In this document: piece by piece, positions 17,202 to 25,744 of the stretch
Layout of the letters: every line of letters begins with the position of its first letter
How positions within the stretch are numbered: the first letter of the stretch is position 1
Origin: Methanosarcina barkeri MS
GTDB taxonomy: Archaea > Halobacteriota > Methanosarcinia > Methanosarcinales > Methanosarcinaceae
Length of the DNA stretch: 64,000 nucleotides
Assembly (NCBI RefSeq): GCF_000970025.1
Contig: NZ_CP009528.1
Span: forward strand, 806,001-870,000
Reading direction: 5' to 3'
Position numbers and translations under genes: made by a program
The notes under the pieces: generated by a model
Seen by the model: only the letters and a program-made list of their open reading frames with translations
Database searches by the model: none
Told to the model about the DNA's origin: nothing

Positions 17202-18956
17202 ATGGCAGGAACAATTGCAATTAAGAACGGATACGTCTTTGATTCCCTCAATGAAATAAATGGGGAAATTATGGATATCTTTATCAAGGACGGAAAAGTT
17301 GTAAGAGAGCTTTCTGCGGCTGAATTGAAAAATGCAAAGTTTATTGATGCCTCTGGTATGACGGTCATGCCTGGTGGAGTTGACTCCCATTCTCACGTTG
17401 CAGGTTCAAAGGTTAACGCTGGCAGGTCGATGCGTCCCGAAGATCATTATAAAACAACTCTCCAGAAGACTTCACTTACCCATTCAGGCTCAGGTTACAC
17501 TGTTCCCTCTGTCTACAAACAGGGATACGATTACGCAGCAATGGGCTATACAACTGTTTTTGAAGCTGCAATTCCCCCTCTTGAAGCTCGCCATACCCAT
17601 GAAGAGATGCGTTCTACTCCACTCCTTGATATGGGAGGATACCTGGTACTTGGAAACAACTTCTTTTTGATGCGCTATCTCCATGATGGGGACATAGAAA
17701 AGGCTGCGGCTTATGTGGCCTGGATGATGAAGACTCACAAGTCCTATGGGATAAAATGTGTCAACCCTGCAGGAGTCGAAAACTGGGGCTGGGGTAAAGA
17801 CGTACATTCTCTTGATGAAGCCAACATCCATTTCGAAATTACCCCAAGAGAAACTATAAAAGGGCTTAGCGAGGTCAATGAACTCCTCGGCATGCCTGTA
17901 CCTCTTCACCTGCATGCAAATAACCTGGGACATCCTGGTTGCTACGGAATTACCAAGGATTCCCTCAAAATCCTCGACGGTGTAAAGCCCAGGCAGGACA
18001 TGGATGTGGAATGGGCTGAAACCAAAATAGACCCTTCACGGAACCGTTCCGTATACCTCGCCCACATGATGTTTAACAGTTTTGCAGGCACTTCCTGGAG
18101 AGACTGTGAATCCGGAGTAAAAGATATTGCAGAATACATCAACAATAAAGATCATGTAGTAATCGATAGTGGATGCACTCCCTTCGGAGAAGCTACGGTT
18201 ATGACAGGAGATGGGCCTGCCATCCAGGATATGTACAAGCTTACAGGAAACAAATGGTCTAATACTGACGTTGAGATGGAGGGTGGGTCAGGTGTTATTC
18301 CCTTCACTTACTTCAAAGCCAATCCGGTACACAGCCTCCAGTGGGCAATGGGCCTTGAATGTCTCCTGCTCATCAATGATCCCTGGAAGACAATTATGAC
18401 CACGGACAGCCCCAATGGTGGTCCGTTTACGAAATATCCTGAGGTTATGACCTGGATCATGTCTGAGGCTTTCAGGAAACAGACCTTCAGCGAATGTCAC
18501 AAATGGGCAAACGACAGGAGTGAACTTGGAGGCATAAACCGGGAACTTTCCCTCTATGACCTTGCGATTCTGACCAGAGCAAATCCCGCTAAAACAATTG
18601 GCATGGCTCACAGAAAAGGTTCTCTTGGATTGGGCGCTGATGGAGATGTTACAGTCTATAACATAAATCCACAGCAGCTTGACACAAACAACTATGAAGC
18701 TCTACTTCAGGCTTTCAGGAAGGCCGAATACACCGTAAAGGGTGGCGAAATTGTATCTGTGAAGGGCGATATTGTTTCCGTACCTGAAAAGCGGACTTAT
18801 TATTCTGAAGTACATGTAGAAGACGAGCAGGAAAAGGAAATGCTGGCTGATGTTAAGGAGTGGTTCAGGTACTACACTCTGGGCTTTGCTAACTATCCAA
18901 CTCCAGAAAAGTATCTACAAAATCCGACTCCCATAAAGATTAACGTTGTGAGGTGA
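17202..18956 (+). CDS. fmdA: Formylmethanofuran dehydrogenase subunit A
   Basis: FmdA is the amidohydrolase subunit that joins formate to methanofuran (or hydrolyses formylmethanofuran) in the first step of CO2 reduction to methane. The 584 residues hold the binuclear metal site pattern: GGVDSHSHVAGSKVNAGRS near residue 57, a Lys in YGIKCVNPAG, His in LHLHANNLGHPG, His in YLAHMMFNSFAGTSW and Asp in TTDSPNGGPF. The length is usual for the family. It starts one base after the fmdF stop, with GAGGTGG as ribosome-binding site. A second copy (fwdA) lies at 27052. Confidence 0.97.
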   Translation: MAGTIAIKNGYVFDSLNEINGEIMDIFIKDGKVVRELSAAELKNAKFIDASGMTVMPGGVDSHSHVAGSKVNAGRSMRPEDHYKTTLQKTSLTHSGSGYTVPSVYKQGYDYAAMGYTTVFEAAIPPLEARHTHEEMRSTPLLDMGGYLVLGNNFFLMRYLHDGDIEKAAAYVAWMMKTHKSYGIKCVNPAGVENWGWGKDVHSLDEANIHFEITPRETIKGLSEVNELLGMPVPLHLHANNLGHPGCYGITKDSLKILDGVKPRQDMDVEWAETKIDPSRNRSVYLAHMMFNSFAGTSWRDCESGVKDIAEYINNKDHVVIDSGCTPFGEATVMTGDGPAIQDMYKLTGNKWSNTDVEMEGGSGVIPFTYFKANPVHSLQWAMGLECLLLINDPWKTIMTTDSPNGGPFTKYPEVMTWIMSEAFRKQTFSECHKWANDRSELGGINRELSLYDLAILTRANPAKTIGMAHRKGSLGLGADGDVTVYNINPQQLDTNNYEALLQAFRKAEYTVKGGEIVSVKGDIVSVPEKRTYYSEVHVEDEQEKEMLADVKEWFRYYTLGFANYPTPEKYLQNPTPIKINVVR

Positions 18957-18960
18957 GGTA

Positions 18961-19866
18961 ATGACAGAGGGAGTTCTTATTAATAAAAATGAAATTGAGA
19001 GTAATCTTGAGGCAGTTATAAAGCCTGGCTCATTTACTGGTGAAAGTGCTGGAGAAATAGCAGAAGTAATACTTATTCCTAAAAAAGCGATTGACATTAA
19101 ACTGGAAGCCGATGTTATAACTCCTGATTCTTTTGCAGGCAAAAGTGCTGAAGAAATAGGAGACCTGTCCGTCTGGCAGGGGCCAAAGACCTATCCTCTC
19201 TCCGATTTTTTTGAAGTAACAGGCAGTGCAGGCATTTCTGCAGCTGATACACTCATCCGCATAAAAGGTGACGTAATGAGGGTCAAAAGGATCGGGGAAG
19301 GCATGAGCGCAGGAAAAATCGAAATTGAAGGTTCTGCTGGCATGCATGTAGGTACCGAGATGAAAGGAGGAGAGATCGTTGTTTATGGAGACGCCGATTC
19401 CTGGGCAGGTATGGAAATGACAGGCGGCCTCCTGACCATAAAAGGCAATGCCGGAGACCATGTGGGCTGCGCTTACAGAGGAAAATGGCACGGCATGAAA
19501 GGTGGTCGCATCGTTATTGAAGGTTCTGTACGTCACCAGCTCGGAGGCGGCATGGACGGTGGTGAAATTATAGTCGAAGGCGATGTTAAAAGCTTCTGCG
19601 GAATTCGCCAGAACGGTGGTCTCATCTTCGTAAAAGGCAGCGCTCTTCGTGGAGTAGGTGCTGAAATGGCAGGAGGCACCATAGTTATAGGAGGCAAAAT
19701 CGAGCGCTTCTCCCCAGGTTTCGAATTTGTATCCATGGAAAATAGCGTTACATCCGGAGAGGTTGAGTTAATAGGGGAATTCAAGAAATTCACAGGGGAC
19801 TATGCAATTAACAAGCGGGCAAAAGGAACGCTTTACGTGGTTGCAGACACAAACCCGGAGCTATGA
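18961..19866 (+). CDS. fmdC: Formylmethanofuran dehydrogenase subunit C
   Basis: FmdC is the beta-helical structural subunit, related to the C-terminal domain of glutamate synthase. Repeated Gly-rich turns such as MKGGEIVVYGDADSWAG, MTGGLLTIKGNAGDHVG and MDGGEIIVEGDVKSF run through residues 110-260. At 301 residues it is longer than the second copy in this window (257). The extra part is N-terminal: EAVIKPGSFTGESAGEIAEV is followed by ADVITPDSFAGKSAEEIGDL, an apparent in-frame duplication of the first conserved segment. The gene starts four bases after fmdA. Confidence 0.94.
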   Translation: MTEGVLINKNEIESNLEAVIKPGSFTGESAGEIAEVILIPKKAIDIKLEADVITPDSFAGKSAEEIGDLSVWQGPKTYPLSDFFEVTGSAGISAADTLIRIKGDVMRVKRIGEGMSAGKIEIEGSAGMHVGTEMKGGEIVVYGDADSWAGMEMTGGLLTIKGNAGDHVGCAYRGKWHGMKGGRIVIEGSVRHQLGGGMDGGEIIVEGDVKSFCGIRQNGGLIFVKGSALRGVGAEMAGGTIVIGGKIERFSPGFEFVSMENSVTSGEVELIGEFKKFTGDYAINKRAKGTLYVVADTNPEL

Positions 19867-19876
19867 GGTGAGAATC

Positions 19877-20266
19877 ATGGAAGTATTACTCATTAGCGGA
19901 AGTACGATTAATGAAGGCAGGCTTGCCAAAGGTGGGGACAAATTCACAGACGAGTACACTATGGAATGTGCCTCGTGCTGGATATCTCCTGTAGATTTTT
20001 CATCACTATGCGCCCCTGAGAAAGTGAAAGTAACAAGCCATAATGGGAAACATTCGATTGTAGTTTATACCAAATGTACGGATGCAGTCCAGCCAGGGCA
20101 GGTTTTTATGCCAAGGGCTATCTGGTCGAATGTTATCATAGATCCTGATACTCTTTCCACTGGTTCTCCTCTCTATAAGGGTGCCCCAGTAATAATTGAG
20201 CCCACTGATGAAGAGGTTCTTAGCGCCGAAGATGTAGTATTGAAAGTTTATATCGGAGGTCAATGA
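19877..20266 (+). CDS. fmdD: Formylmethanofuran dehydrogenase subunit D
   Basis: FmdD is the small subunit equivalent to the C-terminal, molybdopterin-dinucleotide-binding domain of formate dehydrogenase. Here it has 129 residues, with MEVLLISGSTINEGRLAKGG at the start and PGQVFMPRAIWSNVIIDPDT in the middle, which match the family. The longer open frame upstream overlaps fmdC and is not used: GAGGTGA at 19865-19871 points to the ATG at 19877. Its end overlaps the first possible fmdB start, so D and B are translated together. They form the pterin-binding pair. Confidence 0.95.
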   Translation: MEVLLISGSTINEGRLAKGGDKFTDEYTMECASCWISPVDFSSLCAPEKVKVTSHNGKHSIVVYTKCTDAVQPGQVFMPRAIWSNVIIDPDTLSTGSPLYKGAPVIIEPTDEEVLSAEDVVLKVYIGGQ

Positions 20267-20268
20267 GT

Positions 20269-21633
20269 ATGATTTACAAAAACATAGTCTGTCCGGTCTG
20301 TGGGGCAGCCTGTGACGATATCCAGGTTGAATTCGGAGACGGGAAGATTGAAGCTAAAAACGCATGTAAGATGGGAAATGCCAAATTTCAGGAAGTTGTA
20401 AGTTCCCACCGTCTCAGGCAGCCCCTTATAAAGAAGGACGGAAAACTGACACCTTCTGCCTGGGACGAAGCTCTTGAAAGAGCAGCCGATATTCTTGTTT
20501 CAGCAAAGCGTCCCCTGCTTTTCATGGGTAGTGAAACCTCTTCTGAGGCACATGAAATAGGGCTCAAGCTAGGGGAATACCTTGGTGCAATTGTTGATTC
20601 CAATGCCACTATCTGTCACGGGCCAACAGCTATGGGAATTCAGGAATCCGGAAAAGTCGGTGCAACTGAAGGTCAGAAGAAAAACAGGGCTGATCTCCTA
20701 GTTTACTGGGGAACTAATCCTCTTGAATCCATGCCGAGACAGATGTCAAGGTACGCAGTTTTCCCGAGGGGTTACTGGACAAAACGCGGACGTTTTGACA
20801 GGACAGTTATCACTGTAGACCCGAGAAAAACCCCAACTACTGAAGCTTCCGATCTGCATGTTCAGCTTAAACCCGATTCGGATTTTGAACTGATCAGTGC
20901 ACTTCTCACTCTACTTCACGGAAAAACTCCCCATCCCTCAGTAGAAGAGATTACTGGAGTTCCCATCCCTGTTATGGAAGAGATGCTCGATATGATGAAG
21001 AATTGCACCTTTGGGGCTATTTCAGTGGGGCTCGGGCTTGCTTCTTCAATGGGGAAGTACAGAAACTCCGAGATTGCCATGAATTTCGTAAAGGAACTGA
21101 ACAACTATGCCAAGTTCACCCTTGGAGCTCTCCGCGGCCATTGCAATGTTGCAGGCTTTAATCAGGTGGCTGCCTACATGTACGGCTACCCCTTTGGGCT
21201 TGACTTCATGCGCGGGCATCCGCGTTATAACCCCGGAGAATTCACAACAGTGGATGTGCTTCGAGAAAAAGATGTTGACACAGTTTTCGTTATGTGTGCT
21301 GACCTTGTATCTCATATCCCTGCAGATTGTGCAGCTTACCTTGCAAAAATTCCAATGATCTGCGTGGATATCGCTCCCTGCCCGACAGTATCCGCTTCGG
21401 ATATTGTACTTCCGGGAGTCATTGATGCTATGGAGTGTGATGGGACCTTCTACAGGCTCGACGATGTGCCAGTTCACTTCGAACCCTTTACAAGCTCGCC
21501 TTTCAAGTTCACGAAGAGCAACGAGGACACCTTAAAACAGCTCTTTGAGAAAATTAGAAAAAAAGGTCAGGTTATTTCTCTTCCTTCTATAAATAAAGAA
21601 GGAGAAGGACTGATACCTGAAAATTTGCCTTAA
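20269..21633 (+). CDS. fmdB: Formylmethanofuran dehydrogenase subunit B (Mo/W pterin)
   Basis: FmdB is the catalytic redox subunit that reduces CO2 to formate at a Mo or W bis-pterin site. The N-terminus has a 4Fe-4S motif, CPVCGAACDD with a later Cys in KNACKMG. A Cys in NATICHGPTAMG at about residue 116 is the expected metal ligand, so this is the cysteine form and not selenocysteine. The body shows YWGTNPLESMPRQMSRYAVF and MRGHPRYNPGE, typical of the family. I chose the ATG at 20269 because GGAGGT at 20255-20260 is eight bases upstream; ATG 20263 is too close. The Mo assignment rests on the fmdEFACDB gene order known from M. barkeri. Confidence 0.95.
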   Translation: MIYKNIVCPVCGAACDDIQVEFGDGKIEAKNACKMGNAKFQEVVSSHRLRQPLIKKDGKLTPSAWDEALERAADILVSAKRPLLFMGSETSSEAHEIGLKLGEYLGAIVDSNATICHGPTAMGIQESGKVGATEGQKKNRADLLVYWGTNPLESMPRQMSRYAVFPRGYWTKRGRFDRTVITVDPRKTPTTEASDLHVQLKPDSDFELISALLTLLHGKTPHPSVEEITGVPIPVMEEMLDMMKNCTFGAISVGLGLASSMGKYRNSEIAMNFVKELNNYAKFTLGALRGHCNVAGFNQVAAYMYGYPFGLDFMRGHPRYNPGEFTTVDVLREKDVDTVFVMCADLVSHIPADCAAYLAKIPMICVDIAPCPTVSASDIVLPGVIDAMECDGTFYRLDDVPVHFEPFTSSPFKFTKSNEDTLKQLFEKIRKKGQVISLPSINKEGEGLIPENLP

Positions 21634-21666
21634 TTTTTTGAGCTCTACCAATAATCAATTTGAAGT

Positions 21667-21732
21667 AACGTACTCGAGGCACAAAATTGAGTACAATCTA
21701 CGTTATTCTCAAAGGAGTCTTGATTGTGCCTC
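21667..21732 (+). terminator. Possible hairpin structure after the fmd operon
   Basis: Two alternative pairings are visible 30-100 bases after the fmdB stop: AACGTA (21667) with TACGTT (21699), plus GTACTC with GAGTAC, and GAGGCACAA (21676) with TTGTGCCTC (21724). The second ends in a TTGTTTTC run. It may terminate or stabilise the fmd transcript. Confidence 0.4.
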
Positions 21733-22449
21733 TTGTTTTCATGGATTAATACAGAAATGCTGAAGTATTAACAGAAATAGGCTTTCGAATCATTGCTTAC
21801 GTGCATTATTTATTGAAAAAATATAGTTTAAGGTTTGCGAACAGACTTTAAGTATTTTCAGATTTGCAGGAAGTTTCAGCTCTTACTTCCTGCAATTCAA
21901 AATCTGTTTTTTTCCAATTGATGTTTCCCAATAAACATAATCTGTAAGGTACAAAAGAAAAAACAAACGCAGTATTTTTTCCTCCAAAATATTGTGTTTT
22001 GCAGGGAATCCTAACAGACGTTTCCCAATTCTAGTCATATTATAGCAAGAATGGATTTCATCCCAAAACCAGCTTATACTCAAAATTGATAGAAATTTCA
22101 GAACATTCTCTGTGATCAAATCGTGATCAGAAATTCATTGATTATTCTTAATCCCATATTTGAATAAGCAGTTTTGAGTTATGGGATAGGCTCAAGGAAA
22201 ATGTAGAAAGAGTCTGATGCAGATGTTTTTCAATGCATCTTTTTCAACAACTCATGCCCATTACATATAATTGCAATAAAAGAAATTTTAAGAGCAAAAT
22301 AATTTTGGGATAAAATATACGTTCTTTTTAAATACATCCTTCTATATATTAAACTAGTGTTGCGTCAGCATTAAAGTGTCGTATATAATTGGTTAAAATG
22401 ATTCAAAATTATTTATCCATGAGAATTGACGTGACACCAGGGGGAAATT
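21733..22449. other. Intergenic region
   Basis: AT-rich DNA. A 78-codon minus-strand frame (21883-22119) has no domain signal or ribosome-binding site, so I do not call it. A TATA-like TATATATTAAAC near 22343 could serve the hemerythrin gene. Confidence 0.4.
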
Positions 22450-22902
22450 ATGGAAACTATTTATGATATCCTTAAAGAAGAGCATGAGCAGATGTCTGCC
22501 CTTCTCCTGCAAGCATTGCAGGACGGCTCAAGGGTAAGTTTTTTTAAAGTAAAACTTAAAGCTGATCCTCATATGATGGGAGAAGAGAGAATCTTCTATC
22601 CGGTGCTTGAAAAGGTAGAAGAACTGCGTGAGCTTATAAGTCAGGCTCATAAGGAACACAATGAGGCAAAAACTCTGATCTTTAAAATAGAAGGTATGGA
22701 AGAGAGAGATGAAGAATGGACTCCTAAACTCCGTGAACTGAAACAAAGCGTAGATCATCACATTGAAGAAGAGGAAAGTAAGGTGTTTGAAAAAGCCCGA
22801 AATATCCTGAGCCAGAAAGAGGCAGAAGACATGGCTCAACAATACATTGAGTTCAAAAGGAGTTACATGAACAGAATAGAAACTGGTGGGCCTATTGTAT
22901 AA
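22450..22902 (+). CDS. Hemerythrin-like HHE domain protein
   Basis: The 150-residue helical protein has the spacing of a hemerythrin-type di-iron four-helix bundle. A His is followed by a Glu in ILKEEHEQM near residue 12, HMMGEERIFYP near residue 41, HKEHNEAK near residue 66 and HHIEEEESKVF near residue 101. Such proteins bind oxygen or nitric oxide or serve as iron-linked sensors. GGGGG at 22440-22444 precedes the ATG. The gene lies alone between the two formylmethanofuran dehydrogenase operons; a protective role for these oxygen-sensitive enzymes is only a guess. Confidence 0.88.
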   Translation: METIYDILKEEHEQMSALLLQALQDGSRVSFFKVKLKADPHMMGEERIFYPVLEKVEELRELISQAHKEHNEAKTLIFKIEGMEERDEEWTPKLRELKQSVDHHIEEEESKVFEKARNILSQKEAEDMAQQYIEFKRSYMNRIETGGPIV

Positions 22903-23495
22903 AAAATGATGGTATATTGTACTTGAGACCGATTTCTTGTTAATTGGTTCTCTCTATTTTTTATCATATTTGCTTGCTTGATCTCTCTTTAACCGTTTTT
23001 TAATTCTCGTTTCTTGCCTGACCTCTCGTTAATCAGTTGTTTTCGTTCGTTGTGACTACTTATCACATAATTATTCTAACTATATAAATAATCTTATAAA
23101 TCAAATAACCTTTTATCAATAATTGTTAAGTAAGTAATGAATCGGTTCTTTCATTGTTTTTTCACACTGTCTTCTCCTCCATTTTGTTCCCTTGTTAATT
23201 TTGGATTTTATCGATACTTGAAGGTAATTAGTATAGTATTTACAGAATTATCTTGTACCTGTTGCAAAAAAGATTTTTACGGGAAAAATACCTTTCATAA
23301 AACTAGTTTTATATATCTTTATATCGGATTTTCAGCATAACTCTATGTTTCTCTATAATTCGGTATCCGATCCTATATACTATAATTAGACATAGCTACC
23401 ATATTTTATTTCTCATTTTAGTGTTCTATTTCTAAGATACCTTTATATATCACCTTCCTCTATATAGTTCCTTTAAGAATTATTAGAATACCCTA
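22903..23495. other. Intergenic region with terminator and T-rich repeats
   Basis: GAGACCGAT...AATTGGTTCTC (22924-22952) can fold with one bulge and is followed by TCTATTTTTT, a probable terminator for the hemerythrin gene. Two imperfect copies of a CTTGCCTGACCTCTCGTTAA-like sequence follow at about 22977-23040. The rest is AT-rich, and a 67-codon frame at 23137 has no support. Confidence 0.4.
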
Positions 23496-23507
23496 GGGGG
23501 CTTATTT

Positions 23508-24512
23508 ATCACAAAGGATAAAAGAAAAGTTCAGTTTACCGGAAATTCTACCTATATTGTGTCCCTCCCCATAAAATGGGTCCGGGATATAGGGCTTGAG
23601 GCCGGAGACACCCTTACGCTTACACCCATGCCTAATAAAACTCTGCTTGTTTCTTCCAGTGCAGTTTCAAAGGAACACTCCACCCTCAATGCAACGATCG
23701 ATTATATTCATTCCGACAGTGCAGAAAATAATCTCAGGATTCTTATTTCTCATTATCTCGTGGGCTATGATGTTATCAGGCTGACTACTAAAAAAGGTTT
23801 TAGTGCCCATGATCGCAAGTTCATCAAGGATTCCGTGCGTCAAAAGCTCATAGGGCTTGAACTTATAGAAGAATCCCGTAATGAGCTGGTCTTCCAGTGC
23901 CTTCTGAACTACAATGATCTCCCACTTACCAGAGTAATTAAAAACATGTATGGACTTGTGCTTTCCATGCTTGAAGACTCAATGACTGCTCTTAGGGACC
24001 ATAATGTGGAGATTGCTGAAGATGTCATTCAGAGAGATGACGATGTGGACCGCTTTTATCTTCTTGCCGTCCGCCAGCTCAAGGCTTCAATTGAAGATAT
24101 CGAGCTCTCTGAAAAGATCGGAATTCGGCATCCAAGAGAGTGTCTGGGATACAGACTTATTACGAAAAGCATCGAGCGTGTAGGAGATCACGCTGTAAAA
24201 ATAGCAAAAAGTGTCATGAAAATGGACTCCGGAGTTAGTGCTGATGACTCTATCTTCAAGATGGCTGATCTTTCCTGTAAAGTTTTTGAAAGCTCAATAG
24301 ACTCAATGACCGAAGAAGACCCGCATGCTGTTAACAAAATCGTTGTAGAGGCAAAGAAAGTGTCTCAGTTCGGGGTTTCTCTGGAGCCACAGGATTGTGA
24401 AGGTTCAGGTAATATTGAACTCAGCATGATCCTGGAGAGCCTGAGGCGTGTATCGGAATACAGCGCTGACATTGCAGAAGTTGCGATTAACATGAACATT
24501 AAGCGGGTCTGA
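23508..24512 (+). CDS. AbrB/SpoVT-type DNA-binding domain fused to PhoU domain
   Basis: The protein joins an N-terminal AbrB/SpoVT-like beta-hairpin domain (VQFTGNSTYIVSLPIKWV, then GLEAGDTLTLTPMPNKTLLV) to a PhoU-like helical bundle from about residue 140 to the end, with YRLITKSIERVGDHAVKIAK. Proteins of this layout are annotated as phosphate-uptake regulators in archaea. The frame is open from 23487, and the conserved start of the AbrB domain (KRKVQFTG) is encoded upstream of the first usual codon, GTG 23559. No ATG, GTG or TTG lies between. ATC at 23508, seven bases after AGGGGG, is my best guess; starting at GTG 23559 would remove 17 residues of the hairpin. Confidence 0.8.
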   Translation: MTKDKRKVQFTGNSTYIVSLPIKWVRDIGLEAGDTLTLTPMPNKTLLVSSSAVSKEHSTLNATIDYIHSDSAENNLRILISHYLVGYDVIRLTTKKGFSAHDRKFIKDSVRQKLIGLELIEESRNELVFQCLLNYNDLPLTRVIKNMYGLVLSMLEDSMTALRDHNVEIAEDVIQRDDDVDRFYLLAVRQLKASIEDIELSEKIGIRHPRECLGYRLITKSIERVGDHAVKIAKSVMKMDSGVSADDSIFKMADLSCKVFESSIDSMTEEDPHAVNKIVVEAKKVSQFGVSLEPQDCEGSGNIELSMILESLRRVSEYSADIAEVAINMNIKRV

Positions 24513-25291
24513 ACCTAAAAGGTTTGGACTTCTATTTCTTTTTCATATAACTTTATACTCTACTTTTGTATTCAGCGACATTTAATGGTGTAATTTTAAA
24601 GGCACTAAATGTGATTTTTTGATTAAATACGCAATTTTTAGCTCTTTTTTTGCATTTAACGCATTTTCGTCAATTTTGGTGAAACCTCAGTTCTGATCAT
24701 TATGTCCTTGTTAGCTATTTTTCTAACTGGAAGATTGTAGGAAAATCAGAGTTATGAGCTTGGGAATCAAAGTTAATGTAAAAAATTCATTATGTCCAGT
24801 TGGACATATCGGTATTATATAATAAGCCGTTTGTTAAAATACAGTAGGACATTAACTAATATAATAAATCAGAAATAAAAATGTACCTTTATTCTATCAT
24901 TGAAAAATCGACAACATGAAAGCGATTCCACGCTTTCATCTCAAGATAATCAAAGAATTCATGTAACTATTCGGCCTATCAAAACATGTCTGTTGATAGT
25001 GATTCTACTATAACTGAATAATCCGAAAAATAACTTATGAACAACGAAAAACGCAGTCATTCGCCAACAATCAAAGAAAATCAATTGACAGAAATCTATC
25101 TATTAAATTTTAGTGAAGATGGCTACTTATGTTGTTTTATTTGGGTTGAATAGTTACGAAGTTAGATTAATTATAAACTTAACTAAGTCTGAATTTGGAA
25201 CTCAAATAACTGCTAGATAGAAAACGATTTTGACGTTTCACAAAAATGGCCCCACTTACTGAACTTGATTAATCCCAGATGAGGAATTTCC
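24513..25291. other. Intergenic region upstream of fwdDBAC
   Basis: AACCT-AAA-AGGTT at 24511-24523, followed by a T-rich run, probably ends the AbrB-PhoU transcript. ATGAAAGCG...CGCTTTCAT forms a 9-bp hairpin with a six-base loop at 24916-24939. ATGTCC-type half sites occur at 24699 and 24792 and, inverted, near 24848. No gene is visible. Confidence 0.45.
24792..24807. promoter_or_regulatory. ATGTCCA-GT-TGGACAT palindrome upstream of fwdDBAC
   Basis: A perfect 7-base inverted repeat with a two-base spacer sits about 485 bases before fwdD. A second palindrome, TATTATATAATA, follows at about 24813-24824 and could include a TATA box. Role as an operator is inferred from symmetry only. Confidence 0.35.
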
Positions 25292-25675
25292 ATGAAAATA
25301 AAAGCCAATCTCATATCCGGAAGAACTACCAAACAGGGTGCAAATCTGGAAGCAAAGACATATAAATCTTATTTTGAAGCCTGCAGTTACTGCGAGCTTA
25401 ACTCAGTAGACCTTGATAAATTGGGGGCATACGAAGGAAACAGCCTAAAAGTCACATCTGAGTTTGGAGAAGTTGTGGTATTTGCAAAAGCAAACGATGG
25501 AAACCCAAAAGGGCTTGCTTTTATTCCGATGGGTCCCTGGGCAAACACAGTGCTAAATCCTGATACTCACGGTTGCGGAATGCCCGGCTTAAAAGGTGTG
25601 CCTGCAGAAATTGAAATTACGGATGAAAAGCCCCTGGACATGAAATCCCTGATGAAGAAGTATCTGGAAAACTAA
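25292..25675 (+). CDS. fwdD: Formylmethanofuran dehydrogenase subunit D, second copy
   Basis: This 127-residue copy of the pterin-binding D subunit opens the second operon. It shares with the first copy the start of the fold (LISGRTTKQGANLEAK), a conserved SYCELNSVDLDKLG segment and the motif LAFIPMGPWANTVLNPDT. The ATG is seven bases after ATGAGGAATT. The gene order D-B-A-C, without F or E, matches tungsten-type operons of Methanosarcina, which is why I use fwd. The metal cannot be read from this subunit. Confidence 0.93.
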   Translation: MKIKANLISGRTTKQGANLEAKTYKSYFEACSYCELNSVDLDKLGAYEGNSLKVTSEFGEVVVFAKANDGNPKGLAFIPMGPWANTVLNPDTHGCGMPGLKGVPAEIEITDEKPLDMKSLMKKYLEN

Positions 25676-25744
25676 AGTCCAGTGAACAAGTAGTTCACGT
25701 TTTCAATCAAATCCGGAGAAACTTGAAAAATTTGGAGGAAAAAT

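Noticed and set aside
21883-22119. 78-codon minus-strand frame after fmdB
   Set aside because: No recognisable domain or ribosome-binding site, in AT-rich DNA.
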